This document shows positions 23,367 through 32,818 of a stretch of 64,000 bases of DNA, one piece after another (the first letter of the stretch is position 1; every line of letters begins with the position of its first letter). Location of the stretch: NCBI RefSeq assembly GCF_946221105.1, contig NZ_CAMICL010000009.1:1-64000 (forward strand), read 5' to 3'. A model generated the notes under the pieces. The model was not told the origin of the DNA and made no database searches. It saw only the letters and a list, made by a program, of their open reading frames with translations. The DNA is from an uncultured Corynebacterium sp. Its GTDB lineage: Bacteria > Actinomycetota > Actinomycetes > Mycobacteriales > Mycobacteriaceae. Made by a program: the position numbers and the translations under genes.

Positions 23367-26024
23367 GTGAGCGATACACCCGAGAACACGAAGCGACTGT
23401 TGCTTATCGACGGCCATTCGATGGCCTTCCGCGCCTTCTACGCGCTGCCCGCGGAAAACTTCTCCACCTCAGGTGGCCAGCACACGAATGCGGTCTACGG
23501 GTTTCTATCCATGTTCGCCAATATCTTGGCGGACGAGAAGCCGACGCACGCCGCCGTCGCCTTCGACGTGGGCCGCAAGACGTTCCGCACGGAGCGTTTC
23601 CCGGAGTACAAGGCGCAGCGCGAGGCCGCGCCGCCGGAGTTCAAAGGGCAGGTGCCGATCATCGAGGACGTGCTGGGCGACCTCGGCATCACCACCTTGA
23701 GCAAGGAGAACTTCGAAGCGGACGACATCGTCGCCACGCTGGTGACCCAGGCCCGTGCCGAGGGCGACTTTGAGATCGTGCTGGTCAGCGGCGACCGCGA
23801 CTACATCCAGCTTGTGGACGGCACAACGACCCTGATGTATCCCACCCGCGGCGTGTCCACCATGACGCGGTTTACGCCCGAGGAAGTGGAGAACAAGTAC
23901 GGGCTCACCCCTGCGCAGTACCCGGACTTCGCGGCGCTGCGCGGGGATCCGTCGGACAACCTGCCCAGCGTGCCGAAAGTGGGGGAGAAGACCGCCACCA
24001 AGTGGATCACGCAGTACGACAGCCTCGAAGGGCTCATCGAAAACGCCGATGAGCTCAAGGGCGTGGCCGCGAACAACTTCCGCGAGCGCATCGACCAGGT
24101 GCGCCTCAACCGCGAGCTCACGCAGATGGTCACCGACGTCGAGCTGCAGGTCGCCCCGAACGATCTGGAGCTCAAGCCGGCGGACGTCACCCAAGTCGCC
24201 TCCCGCTTCGACGACCTCGAATTCGGCGTTAATCTCCGCGAGCGCGTCCTCGCCGCCGTTCCTACCGACGGCACCGCGCCCGAGACAGAAGCCGTCGAAC
24301 TTGAAGACGTCACTATCGACCACGAACCGCTGGACACCTGGCTCAGTAGCCGTCAGGACGACGGTCTTGCCGTCTACGTCTCTGGCAATGCCACGCCCGG
24401 ACAGGGCGATGTGGTGGCGCTGGCGATCGTCGATAAGCAAAGGCACGGTGTGTCCAAGCTCGCCGCAGACTTGAGTGCCGCGGAGGACGCCGCGGTGAAG
24501 CAGTGGCTCGAGTCGGACGCGCCGAAGTACATGCACGAGGCGAAGGCCGCCTACCACATGCTGCGCGGCCGCGGCATCGAGCTCGCCGGCATCGCGCACG
24601 ACACCGCGATTGCCGCCTACCTGCTGCGACCCGGCCAGCGCACCTACGCTCTGGAGGACATCTACCAGCGCCACCTGCAGCGCCAGCTCAACGTCGGCTC
24701 GGATCAGATGAGCCTGCTCGGCGATACCGCGGACGTGGATGCGGCCGCGGCGATCCTGGAGCTGTCCGCGGAGCTGACGAAGGAGCTGCGCGAGATCGAC
24801 TCCTACGAGCTTTACGCGGACCTGGAGCTGCCGCTGGTCACCGTGCTTGCGGAGATGGAGCACACCGGCATCGCCGTGGATCTGGACGTGCTGGAAAACC
24901 AGCGCAAGGAGCTCACGCTGAAGGTGGAGCAGATTGAACAGGAGGCGCGCCAGCTTGTGGACGAGCCGTCGCTGAACCTGTCTTCGCCGAAGCAGCTGTC
25001 CGCAGTGCTCTTTGACAAACTCGAGCTGCCGAAGACGAAGAAAACCAAGACTGGGTATTCGACGGCCGCGGGCGAAATCGAGGCGCTGGCGGAGAAGAAC
25101 CCGCACCCGTTTTTGGACCACCTGCTGGCGCACCGCGAGCACCAAAAACTCAAGTCCACCATCGAGGGCCTGATTAAAACGGTGCAGCCGGATGAGCGGA
25201 TCCACACCACGTTCAACCAGACGGTGGCGTCCACAGGCCGCTTAAGCTCCGCGGAGCCGAACTTGCAGAACATCCCGGTGCGCACCGAAGCCGGCCGCGT
25301 CATCCGCTCCGCGTTCGTGGTGGGCGAGGGCTACGAGTGCCTGCTCACGGCGGACTACTCGCAGATTGAGATGCGCGTGATGGCGCACTTAAGCCAGGAC
25401 GAGGGGCTGATTGAGGCCTACCGCGCAGGGGAGGACCTGCACAACTTTGTGGGCTCGCGCGTTTTCGATGTGCCCATCGACCAGGTCACCCCGGAGCTGC
25501 GCCGCCGCGTCAAAGCGATGTCCTACGGGCTGGTCTACGGACTGTCGGCGTACGGGTTGTCCAACCAGTTGTCTATCTCCGCCGGCGAGGCGAAAGACAT
25601 TATGGCCAGCTACTTCGAGCGCTTCGGTGGCGTGAAGCGCTACCTGGATGAGGTGGTGGAGCAGGCGCGTCGCGACGGCTACACGTCCACCGTGTTCGGC
25701 CGCCGCCGCTACCTGCCGGAGCTCAACAGCGACAACCGGGTCGCGCGCGAGAACGCCGAGCGCGCTGCCCTGAACGCGCCGATCCAGGGCACGGCCGCCG
25801 ACATCATCAAGGTGGCCATGCTGCGCGTGGACGCGGCGTTGGAAGGCAAGAAGTCCCGCGTGCTGCTGCAAGTCCACGACGAGCTTGTTGTCGAGATCGC
25901 CCCGGGCGAGCTGGACGAGGTCCGCGAGATCCTCGAGCGGGAGATGGACGGCGCCATCGAGCTGCTCGTCCCGTTGGAGGTCTCCGCTGGCACGGGCGCC
26001 AACTGGGACGCGGCCGCGCACTAG
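23367..26024 (+). CDS. polA: DNA polymerase I
   Basis: PolA fills repair gaps and removes RNA primers. The N-terminal 5'-3' exonuclease/flap domain (about residues 1-290) starts LLLIDGHSMAFRAFYALP. A 3'-5' exonuclease-like middle domain appears to lack canonical catalytic acids, as in other actinobacterial enzymes. The polymerase domain has motif A DYSQIEMRVMAHLS, motif B RRRVKAMSYGLVYGLS and motif C QVHDELVVE. GTG 23367 is preferred over ATG 23337: TAGACT (23353-23358) lies 8 nt upstream, which means leaderless initiation, and the family begins here. The product has 885 residues. Confidence 0.95.
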   Translation: MSDTPENTKRLLLIDGHSMAFRAFYALPAENFSTSGGQHTNAVYGFLSMFANILADEKPTHAAVAFDVGRKTFRTERFPEYKAQREAAPPEFKGQVPIIEDVLGDLGITTLSKENFEADDIVATLVTQARAEGDFEIVLVSGDRDYIQLVDGTTTLMYPTRGVSTMTRFTPEEVENKYGLTPAQYPDFAALRGDPSDNLPSVPKVGEKTATKWITQYDSLEGLIENADELKGVAANNFRERIDQVRLNRELTQMVTDVELQVAPNDLELKPADVTQVASRFDDLEFGVNLRERVLAAVPTDGTAPETEAVELEDVTIDHEPLDTWLSSRQDDGLAVYVSGNATPGQGDVVALAIVDKQRHGVSKLAADLSAAEDAAVKQWLESDAPKYMHEAKAAYHMLRGRGIELAGIAHDTAIAAYLLRPGQRTYALEDIYQRHLQRQLNVGSDQMSLLGDTADVDAAAAILELSAELTKELREIDSYELYADLELPLVTVLAEMEHTGIAVDLDVLENQRKELTLKVEQIEQEARQLVDEPSLNLSSPKQLSAVLFDKLELPKTKKTKTGYSTAAGEIEALAEKNPHPFLDHLLAHREHQKLKSTIEGLIKTVQPDERIHTTFNQTVASTGRLSSAEPNLQNIPVRTEAGRVIRSAFVVGEGYECLLTADYSQIEMRVMAHLSQDEGLIEAYRAGEDLHNFVGSRVFDVPIDQVTPELRRRVKAMSYGLVYGLSAYGLSNQLSISAGEAKDIMASYFERFGGVKRYLDEVVEQARRDGYTSTVFGRRRYLPELNSDNRVARENAERAALNAPIQGTAADIIKVAMLRVDAALEGKKSRVLLQVHDELVVEIAPGELDEVREILEREMDGAIELLVPLEVSAGTGANWDAAAH

Positions 26025-26047
26025 GTATTCCGAGGGAGCAACACGAA

Positions 26048-26079
26048 GGCGGGTAGGAACGCATCGGTTCCTACCCGCC
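26048..26079 (+). terminator. hairpin after polA
   Basis: A perfect 13-bp stem, GGCGGGTAGGAAC (26048-26060) with GTTCCTACCCGCC (26067-26079), and a 6-nt loop, 24 nt after the polA stop. It has no U-run, so it may act as a rho-aided terminator or a 3' end stabiliser. Confidence 0.6.
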
Positions 26080-26367
26080 ACGCGCACGGCACCCCTCCCA
26101 CGGCCGTGATCCCCCGTGGAGCCTCCCCCAGCAGCTCCGAGTGTGTATTCAATTGTGGACCTCCCCTTGGGGGAAGGGGCCGCCGGGAGTGGCCGAGACC
26201 GGGCTGGGGCTTAGATTTCACCCCTGGCCAGGTCGTCCCCCGAAAGCCAAGCGTGACCTTACCGGCAGGTAAGGAAACGCTCAACGGTTCCACAGGATCT
26301 ACTCAGTATCGAACGTCCGGTGAACTTGAGCACCTGAATAGTTGGACGGCTGGCCAGCATAAAATAG
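26080..26367. other. intergenic region between the convergent polA and YkvI-like genes
   Basis: No convincing gene in about 290 bp. It holds short palindromes, such as CCTCCCC near CTTGGGGGAAGGGG (26161-26179) and CTTACC-GGCA-GGTAAG (26257-26272), but no promoter or terminator that I can assign. Confidence 0.4.
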
Positions 26368-26406
26368 CGCTCAGTTACGTGGAGTTCACTTCCGCGTAAC
26401 TGAGCG
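26368..26406 (-). terminator. intrinsic terminator of the YkvI-like gene
   Basis: CGCTCAGTTACG (26368-26379) and CGTAACTGAGCG (26395-26406) form a perfect 12-bp stem with a 15-nt loop. On the minus strand it is followed by CTATTTTATG, and it starts 30 nt after the stop of the membrane protein gene. Confidence 0.75.
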
Positions 26407-26435
26407 TTTCGCCCCCGGTTTGTACCCCCGTGGCG

Positions 26436-27668
26436 CTAAAGCAGGTCGTTGAGTGACCGTCGCCCGTTGTCGTCTTCGGACGACTCGATCTCCTCCTCGA
26501 GTGCTTCCTTGAACTCGTCCTCTTCCAGGTTCGATTCGCTGGCGAGATCGTCGACTTCCTTACCGTCCCCGGCCTCGACCGCATCGGCGCGGCGCTCGCC
26601 TTCGTCCTTCAACTCACTGCGGTGGCGCAGATAGGTCACCGTCATCACTGCCATCACGAACAAGCCAAGGTAGCCCAGGATCGGATACAAGCTGCTCACC
26701 AGCGGCTGGAAGCCGGCGAAGGAAAGGCCGAAGCCGACGATGCAGGCAATGGCGTACACGGGGTAGAAGCGCTCCGGCTTCTTGCGGGTGAGGCGCTTTG
26801 CCAACGCGTAGAACATGCCCAGGCAGGTGTTGAAGACCATGAGGAAGATCACCCAGGTCATGATGAAGCCGAGCACCGGATCCACGTTGTCGATCACGGC
26901 GAGCAGCGGCATGTCGTTGCCATTGACGGACTCCACTTGGATCAGCAGCGATGCCACCAGGAGGGCCAGCATCACCGCGTAAATCACGCCGCCGAGGATG
27001 CCGCCGAGACGGGTGCTTTTCGTGTCGAACTCGTCGCCTGCCATCACCAGCGCCATGGATACGCCGCACAGCGCGTTAAGGCCTGTGTGGTTGAGCGCTC
27101 CCAGCCACCAGTATGGGGTGCCGTCTGCGCGGGAGACCTCCTGCTGGGCGTAGCTGCCCACCTCACTCCAGCTCACGTCCACCTGGGTGAAGGAGTAGAT
27201 GCTGCCAATCAGCACGAACACCACAAGTAGTGGGGTGGCCCAGCCGATCACCGAGGAGACCTTGTCCACGTCGAACCGGCCGACAATCAGCATGAGCGCA
27301 AGCATTGCCACAGCACCCACCCAGATAGGCCACTCAAACGACTGCCTCAGGTTCGACCCGGCGCCGGCGAACATGACAAACCCGACGGAGAACATGCACG
27401 CCACCGCGGACCAGTCCATGATGAAGGCTGCGGGCTTAGAGGTGACGTTGTAGAAGACCTCGTTGTGCTCACGCGCCAGGAAATATGAGCCGAAGGTCAT
27501 GAACGCTGTCGCAGCGAACAGCATGGTGACACTAGCTAGAATCACGCCGTAGAACCCGTTGGTGCCGTAGGCGACGAAATACTGCAGCGCCTCCATGCCG
27601 GAGGCGAAGCCAGCACCGACAACGATGCCGACAAATGATGCAGCGACTGCGAGGCTGCGTTTCCACAT
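26436..27668 (-). CDS. YkvI-like polytopic membrane protein (APC superfamily)
   Basis: A 410-residue protein with about ten hydrophobic helices starting at residue 5 (LAVAASFVGIVVGAGFASGME, the first helix with the unwound GAGFASG motif typical of APC/LeuT-fold transporters). It resembles the uncharacterised Bacillus YkvI family. The last about 65 residues form a highly acidic cytoplasmic tail (EEDEFKEALEEEIESSEDD). GGAG stands upstream of the ATG. The substrate is unknown; an amino acid or organic cation is a guess from the fold only. Confidence 0.8.
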   Translation of the reverse strand: MWKRSLAVAASFVGIVVGAGFASGMEALQYFVAYGTNGFYGVILASVTMLFAATAFMTFGSYFLAREHNEVFYNVTSKPAAFIMDWSAVACMFSVGFVMFAGAGSNLRQSFEWPIWVGAVAMLALMLIVGRFDVDKVSSVIGWATPLLVVFVLIGSIYSFTQVDVSWSEVGSYAQQEVSRADGTPYWWLGALNHTGLNALCGVSMALVMAGDEFDTKSTRLGGILGGVIYAVMLALLVASLLIQVESVNGNDMPLLAVIDNVDPVLGFIMTWVIFLMVFNTCLGMFYALAKRLTRKKPERFYPVYAIACIVGFGLSFAGFQPLVSSLYPILGYLGLFVMAVMTVTYLRHRSELKDEGERRADAVEAGDGKEVDDLASESNLEEDEFKEALEEEIESSEDDNGRRSLNDLL

Positions 27669-27769
27669 AAAAACTGCTCCAATTGCGTTACTTATGGCAA
27701 GTATTGGTGTCTGTTAATGCTAGCGGTCGGGGCAAACCGGAGGGCCGCCGGAAAGCACCTGCGAATTAT

Positions 27770-27798
27770 TTGCTCTAGCTGGGCAAAGTGTCTACACT
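27770..27798 (+). promoter_or_regulatory. probable rpsA promoter and 170-nt leader
   Basis: TTGCTC (27770-27775), a 17-nt spacer and TACACT (27793-27798) predict a start near 27805, so rpsA has a leader of about 170 nt. The leader contains a GTG mini-frame of 15 codons (27852-27899) behind GGAGGGTGAG and a short U-rich segment (27951-27957). Upstream DNA (27669-27769) carries the start region of the divergent YkvI-like gene. Confidence 0.6.
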
Positions 27799-27974
27799 CG
27801 TGCGGGCGTGTCTACGCGCGAGCGCGGTGCCCACCGTAATAGGAGGGTGAGGTGGCCGTTGCGGCGCGAGATCGGCGCACGCGAGCTTACGGTATCTAGC
27901 TGCAGGTTTACGTGGCCGAGAGAGACGCTCCTGTCCAATCACGATCTCCTATTTTTTCGGAGCACATAGAACTT

Positions 27975-29438
27975 ATGCGCACTTCCAACGCACCCCAGGT
28001 AGCCATCAACGACATCGGTGGCCCTGAGGAATTCCTCGCCGCAGTCGACGAGACCATCAAGTACTTCAACGATGGCGACATCGTCACCGGCACCGTGGTC
28101 AAGGTCGACCACGACGAGGTCCTGCTCGACATCGGCTACAAGACCGAGGGCATCATCCTCACCCGCGAGCTTTCCATCAAGCACGACGTCGACCCGGAAG
28201 ACGTGGTCGAGGTCGGCGATGAGATCGACGCACTTGTCCTGACCAAGGAGGACAAGGAAGGCCGCCTGATGCTGTCCAAGAAGCGCGCTCAGTACGAGCG
28301 CGCTTGGGGCACCATCGAGGGGCTGCAGGCCAACGACCAGCCGGTTACCGGTACCGTCATCGAGGTTGTCAAGGGCGGCCTCATCCTCGACATCGGCCTG
28401 CGCGGCTTCCTGCCGGCATCGCTGGTGGAGATGCGTCGCGTCCGCGACCTGGATCCGTACATCGGCCAGGAGCTCGAGGCGAAGATCATCGAGCTGGACA
28501 AGCACCGCAACAACGTGGTCCTGTCCCGCCGTGCCTACCTGGAGGAGACCCAGTCCGCGGTCCGCTCCGACTTCCTGCACCAGCTGCAGAAGGGCCAGGT
28601 CCGCAAGGGCGTCGTGTCCTCCATCGTCAACTTCGGTGCGTTCGTCGATCTCGGCGGTGTCGACGGCCTGGTGCACGTCTCTGAGCTGTCCTGGAAGCAC
28701 ATCGACCACCCGTCCGAGGTTGTCGCCGTGGGCGACGAGGTCACCGTGGAGGTGCTCGACGTCGATCTCGACCGCGAGCGTGTCTCCCTGTCGCTGAAGG
28801 CGACCCAGGAGGATCCGTGGCGCGTCTTCGCCCGCACCCACGCTGTGGGCCAGATCGTCCCGGGCAAGGTCACTAAGCTCGTCCCGTTCGGCGCGTTCGT
28901 CCGCGTCGAGGAGGGCATCGAGGGCCTCGTCCACATCTCCGAGCTGGCTCAGCGCCACGTGGAGGTCCCGGACCAGGTTGTCAACGTCGGTGAAGAGGTC
29001 ATGGTCAAGGTCATCGACATCGACCTGGACCGTCGCCGCATCTCCCTGTCCCTCAAGCAGGCTGACGAGGACTACGTCGAAGAGTTCGATCCGTCCCGCT
29101 ACGGCATGGCCGACTCCTACGACGAGCAGGGCAACTACATCTTCCCGGAGGGCTTCGACCCGGAGACCAACGAGTGGATGGAAGGCTACGACGAGGCTCG
29201 TCAGGCATGGGAGGCACGCTACGCCGAGGCAGAGCGTCGCCACCAGGCCCACACTGCTCAGATCGAGCGTCACCGCGCCGCTGCCGCCGAGGCTGCGGAG
29301 CAGGAGGGCGAGCAGGCCAACTACTCCTCCGAGTCTGCAGCTGCAGCTCCGGCAGCTGACCAGGCTGAGGAGAACATCGGCTCCCTCGCCTCCGACGAGC
29401 AGCTCGCGGCTCTGCGTGACAAGCTCGCCGGCAACTAA
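27975..29438 (+). CDS. rpsA: 30S ribosomal protein S1
   Basis: S1 helps the 30S subunit bind mRNA. Four S1/OB repeats are evident at about residues 35-105, 120-190, 205-275 and 290-360, each with the GDIVTGTVVKV / GAFVDLGGVDGLVHVSELS type motif. The tail is acidic and Ala/Gln-rich. ATG 27975 (start MRTSNAPQVAINDIG) matches the actinobacterial family; an upstream in-frame GTG at 27912 would add 21 unlike residues. Length 487 is normal for Corynebacterium. Confidence 0.97.
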   Translation: MRTSNAPQVAINDIGGPEEFLAAVDETIKYFNDGDIVTGTVVKVDHDEVLLDIGYKTEGIILTRELSIKHDVDPEDVVEVGDEIDALVLTKEDKEGRLMLSKKRAQYERAWGTIEGLQANDQPVTGTVIEVVKGGLILDIGLRGFLPASLVEMRRVRDLDPYIGQELEAKIIELDKHRNNVVLSRRAYLEETQSAVRSDFLHQLQKGQVRKGVVSSIVNFGAFVDLGGVDGLVHVSELSWKHIDHPSEVVAVGDEVTVEVLDVDLDRERVSLSLKATQEDPWRVFARTHAVGQIVPGKVTKLVPFGAFVRVEEGIEGLVHISELAQRHVEVPDQVVNVGEEVMVKVIDIDLDRRRISLSLKQADEDYVEEFDPSRYGMADSYDEQGNYIFPEGFDPETNEWMEGYDEARQAWEARYAEAERRHQAHTAQIERHRAAAAEAAEQEGEQANYSSESAAAAPAADQAEENIGSLASDEQLAALRDKLAGN

Positions 29439-29492
29439 GCACTCGCAGGCTCGTGCTTAGGAGAAACTCTTAAGCATCTCGCTTAGCGACGA

Positions 29493-29528
29493 GCGCTCCG
29501 CACACCACCTCGGTGGGCGGGGCGCTTT
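29493..29528 (+). terminator. intrinsic terminator after rpsA
   Basis: A GC-rich hairpin, GCGCTCCGC...CCACC-TC-GGTGG...GCGGGGCGC, followed by TTTGC, lies about 55 nt after the rpsA stop and directly before the coaE promoter element TATGTT (29531-29536). Confidence 0.7.
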
Positions 29529-29543
29529 GCTATGTTCGGCCCC

Positions 29544-30137
29544 ATGAAGAAAGTTGGGCTGACAGGCGGTATCGGCAGCGGTAAATCCACGGTGGCGCGA
29601 ATGCTTGGCGGCGCCGGCTTTGCCGTGGTTGACGCCGACCAAGTCGCGCGCGACATCATGGAACCCGGCTCACCGGTACTGGAGGAGGTCGCCGCTGCGT
29701 TCGGCGCGGACCTCATCGGCGACGACGGTGCACTGGACCGAGGGGAGCTCGCGCGGCGCGCGTTCGCCACCACGGAGGACACGCAGCGCCTCAACGCTAT
29801 TACGCACCCTGCTATCCGTGCTGAGTCCGAACGTCGCTTCGCTGCCGCCGAGGAAGCGGGGGAGCAGGCCGTCATCTACGACATGCCGCTCCTCGTGGAC
29901 CTCGGGCTGAATCAGGACATGGATCTCACCGTTGTCGTGGATGTGGACAAGGAGGAGAGGATCCGGAGGCTCGTCGATAAGCGAGGGCTCGACGAGGCCG
30001 ACGCGAGGGCCCGCATGGCGCAGCAGATCGACGACGAGGATCGGCTGGTGGCCGCAGACGTCGTGATCGACAACAACGGCCCGCTCGACGCGCTCGACGC
30101 GCAGGTGGCTGCGCTGGTTGAGAAAATCAAAGGTTAG
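29544..30137 (+). CDS. coaE: dephospho-CoA kinase
   Basis: CoaE phosphorylates the 3'-OH of dephospho-CoA, the final step of CoA synthesis. The P-loop GLTGGIGSGKST is at residues 5-16, and the conserved DADQVARDIMEPG and lid/core motifs follow; the 197-residue length is typical. ATG 29544 is chosen over ATG 29532 because TATGTT lies 7 nt upstream (leaderless) and because the family starts two or three residues before the P-loop strand. A copy of CGTCGATAAGC is inside the gene (29972). Confidence 0.94.
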   Translation: MKKVGLTGGIGSGKSTVARMLGGAGFAVVDADQVARDIMEPGSPVLEEVAAAFGADLIGDDGALDRGELARRAFATTEDTQRLNAITHPAIRAESERRFAAAEEAGEQAVIYDMPLLVDLGLNQDMDLTVVVDVDKEERIRRLVDKRGLDEADARARMAQQIDDEDRLVAADVVIDNNGPLDALDAQVAALVEKIKG

Positions 30138-30205
30138 TGAACTGTACTGGCGAATTTAACCGGTGTGACACGATTCATTTACCTTGCTGCTTTAACTTGC
30201 GGGGC

Positions 30206-30556
30206 ATGGGAACGTGGAACACGGGGCCGTTCGACAACGACTCCGCTAATGATGCCGTGACCGCGCTGGTCAACGGCACGTTCTGCATGGCCCAGTTCCG
30301 CTTCGAATGCGGTTTGGGGTCCCTGGGCACGCACGAGGCGGAATCCGTGATCGCGCTCGCCGCCCTCATCAACGGCCACCTGCCAGAGGGGCTCGAGAGC
30401 AAAATCGACTACCCGTTCACGCTTGACGACAAGCAGTGGATCCGCCGCCGCGCGCAAGCGGTGCTACGGCCCGGCGGATCCGCGTTGTACTCCATGTGGG
30501 AAGAGGCCGGCGAGCTGCAGGAGTGGCTGGAAACCTCCCGCAAGTACGCCGCTTAA
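30206..30556 (+). CDS. DUF4259 domain-containing protein
   Basis: A 116-residue cytoplasmic protein opening with MGTWNTGPFDNDSANDAV, the signature of DUF4259. The family role is unknown. ATG 30206 is preferred over the far upstream start at 30137; TAACTT (30193-30198) lies 7 nt before it, so the transcript is probably leaderless. The 16-bp inverted repeat at 30561-30636 starts 4 nt after the stop. Confidence 0.85.
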   Translation: MGTWNTGPFDNDSANDAVTALVNGTFCMAQFRFECGLGSLGTHEAESVIALAALINGHLPEGLESKIDYPFTLDDKQWIRRRAQAVLRPGGSALYSMWEEAGELQEWLETSRKYAA

Positions 30557-30560
30557 GCGC

Positions 30561-30636
30561 TCGCAAAAGTTGACGAGGCGTTTTTCCCACCTGGGGTTTT
30601 GCAGCCCGAAAATAGGCGGTTCGTCAACTTTTGCGA
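30561..30636. repeat. 16-bp perfect inverted repeat between the DUF4259 gene and uvrB
   Basis: TCGCAAAAGTTGACGA (30561-30576) is the exact reverse complement of TCGTCAACTTTTGCGA (30621-30636). The 44-nt loop contains TTTTTCCC and CCCGAAAA segments that could extend pairing. It may terminate the DUF4259 transcript or regulate uvrB; the T-run is in the loop, not after the stem. Confidence 0.7.
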
Positions 30637-30703
30637 ATCTGGAGCGAGTTGCCTATCGACGAGCAATGGCTCGCCCGACGCACTTGGCGATAGACTGGCC
30701 GCT

Positions 30704-32803
30704 ATGGCTTTTGCTGCTGAACATCCCGTCCTCGCGCAGTCCGAATTTCGCCCAGTGGGGGAGATCGAGCGGCGCGAGAAACCCTTCGAGGTCGTCTCCG
30801 AGTTCGAGCCCTCCGGCGACCAGCCCACGGCGATCGCGCAGCTGGACGAGCGGCTCAACCGCGGCGAGCGCGACGTCGTGCTCATGGGCGCGACCGGCAC
30901 CGGTAAGTCCGCCACCGCCGCGTGGCTCATTGAGAAGCAGCAGCGCCCCACGCTGGTGATGGCGCCGAACAAGACGCTGGCGGCGCAGCTGGCCAACGAG
31001 TTGCGCCAGCTGCTGCCGAACAACGCGGTGGAGTACTTCGTGTCGTACTACGACTACTACCAACCGGAGGCCTACATCGCGCAGACGGACACCTACATCG
31101 AGAAGGATTCTTCCATCAACGACGATGTGGAGCGCCTGCGCCACTCCGCCACTTCCGCGCTGCTGAGCCGGCGCGACGTGGTTGTGGTCTCGTCGGTGTC
31201 CTGCATCTACGGCCTCGGCACGCCGCAGTCCTACCTGGACCGCTCCATTGTGCTGCGCGTGGGCGAGGAAGTGGAGCGCGACCGATTCCTGCGCCTCTTG
31301 GTGGACGTGCAGTACGAGCGCAACGACATCGACTTCAAGCGCGGCACGTTCCGCGTCAAGGGCGACACGGTGGACATCATCCCGGCCTACGAAGAGGTGG
31401 CCGTGCGCGTGGAGTTCTTCGGCGACGAGGTGGACTCGCTGTACTACATCCACCCGCTCACCGGCGACGTGATCAGCCAGGAAGACGAGGTGCGCATCTT
31501 CCCAGCCACGCACTACGTGGCCACGGACGAGCGCATGGAAAAGGCCATCGAGGCCATCAAGGAAGAGCTGGCCGACAGGCTCGAGGAGCTGGAGAACAAG
31601 GGCAAGCTGCTCGAGGCACAGCGTCTGCGCATGCGCACGGAGTATGACCTGGAGATGATCCAGCAGGTCGGGTTCTGCTCCGGCATCGAGAACTACTCGC
31701 GCCACATGGACGGCCGCCCGGCGGGCTCCGCGCCGGCGACGTTGATCGACTACTTCCCGGAAGACTTCCTCACCATCATCGACGAGTCCCACGTCACCGT
31801 GCCGCAGATCGGCGGCATGTTCGAAGGCGACATGTCCCGAAAGCGCAACCTGGTGGAGTTCGGATTCCGCCTGCCGTCCGCGGTGGACAACCGCCCGCTG
31901 ACCTTCGACGAGTTCGAGGCCCGCCTCGGCCAGACCGTTTACATGTCCGCCACCCCCGGCGACTACGAGCTCGAGGCCGCCCAGGGCGAGTTTGTGGAGC
32001 AGGTGATCCGCCCGACCGGCCTGGTGGACCCGAAGGTCACCGTCAAGCCGACGAAGGGCCAGATCGACGACCTTATCGACGAGATCCGCCAACGCACCGA
32101 CAAGAACGAGCGCGTGCTGGTGACCACCCTGACCAAGCGCATGGCCGAAGACCTCACGGACTACCTGCTGGATAACGGCATTAAAGTGCGCTACCTGCAC
32201 TCGGACATCGACACCCTGCAGCGCGTGGAGCTTCTGCGCCAGCTGCGCCTGGGCGAGTACGACGTGCTCGTGGGCATCAACCTGCTACGCGAGGGCCTGG
32301 ACCTGCCCGAGGTCTCCCTGGTTGCCATCCTGGACGCGGACAAGGAGGGCTTCCTGCGCTCCACCAAGTCGCTCATCCAGACCATCGGCCGCGCCGCACG
32401 TAACGTCTCCGGCGAGGTGATCATGTACGCCGACCAGGTCACCGAATCCATGCAGGAGGCCATCGACGAAACCGAGCGCCGCCGCGAGAAGCAGATCGCC
32501 TACAACGAAGAGCACGGCATCGACCCGCAGCCGCTGCGCAAGGCCATCGCGGACATTTTGGACCAGGTGTACGACAACGCGGACGCGGATGCGTCGACAA
32601 GCTTGAGCTCCGATGCGGCCGTCGCCGAGCGCGCGGATGTCTCCAACATGGCCTCTGACGAGGTGCAAAAGCTTATCGACGACCTCACGGTCCAAATGCG
32701 CGACGCCGCCGGGGAACTGAAGTTTGAGCTTGCCGGAAGACTCAGAGACGAGATTGCAGATCTCAAACGGGAGCTGCGTGGTATTAAAGACACAGGCAAT
32801 TAG
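30704..32803 (+). CDS. uvrB: excinuclease ABC subunit B
   Basis: UvrB verifies DNA damage in nucleotide-excision repair. Walker A GATGTGKSAT is near residue 65, the damage-probing beta-hairpin YYDYYQPEAYIAQTDTYI near residue 110, helicase motifs DESH and QTIGRAARN follow, and the C-terminal UVR motif binds UvrC. The product has 699 residues. TAGACT (30691-30696) ends 7 nt before ATG 30704, giving a leaderless mRNA with the same TAGACTGGCC block as polA. uvrA lies 5 kb downstream. Confidence 0.96.
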   Translation: MAFAAEHPVLAQSEFRPVGEIERREKPFEVVSEFEPSGDQPTAIAQLDERLNRGERDVVLMGATGTGKSATAAWLIEKQQRPTLVMAPNKTLAAQLANELRQLLPNNAVEYFVSYYDYYQPEAYIAQTDTYIEKDSSINDDVERLRHSATSALLSRRDVVVVSSVSCIYGLGTPQSYLDRSIVLRVGEEVERDRFLRLLVDVQYERNDIDFKRGTFRVKGDTVDIIPAYEEVAVRVEFFGDEVDSLYYIHPLTGDVISQEDEVRIFPATHYVATDERMEKAIEAIKEELADRLEELENKGKLLEAQRLRMRTEYDLEMIQQVGFCSGIENYSRHMDGRPAGSAPATLIDYFPEDFLTIIDESHVTVPQIGGMFEGDMSRKRNLVEFGFRLPSAVDNRPLTFDEFEARLGQTVYMSATPGDYELEAAQGEFVEQVIRPTGLVDPKVTVKPTKGQIDDLIDEIRQRTDKNERVLVTTLTKRMAEDLTDYLLDNGIKVRYLHSDIDTLQRVELLRQLRLGEYDVLVGINLLREGLDLPEVSLVAILDADKEGFLRSTKSLIQTIGRAARNVSGEVIMYADQVTESMQEAIDETERRREKQIAYNEEHGIDPQPLRKAIADILDQVYDNADADASTSLSSDAAVAERADVSNMASDEVQKLIDDLTVQMRDAAGELKFELAGRLRDEIADLKRELRGIKDTGN

Positions 32804-32818
32804 CGAAAGGAACCTGCC

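Noticed and set aside
23113..23379. A minus-strand frame across the tRNA-Leu gene
   Set aside because: It is the usual read-through of a tRNA sequence and not a protein.
27912..27974. N-terminal extension of rpsA from GTG 27912
   Set aside because: The 21 added residues do not resemble S1 N-termini, and ATG 27975 gives the conserved start.
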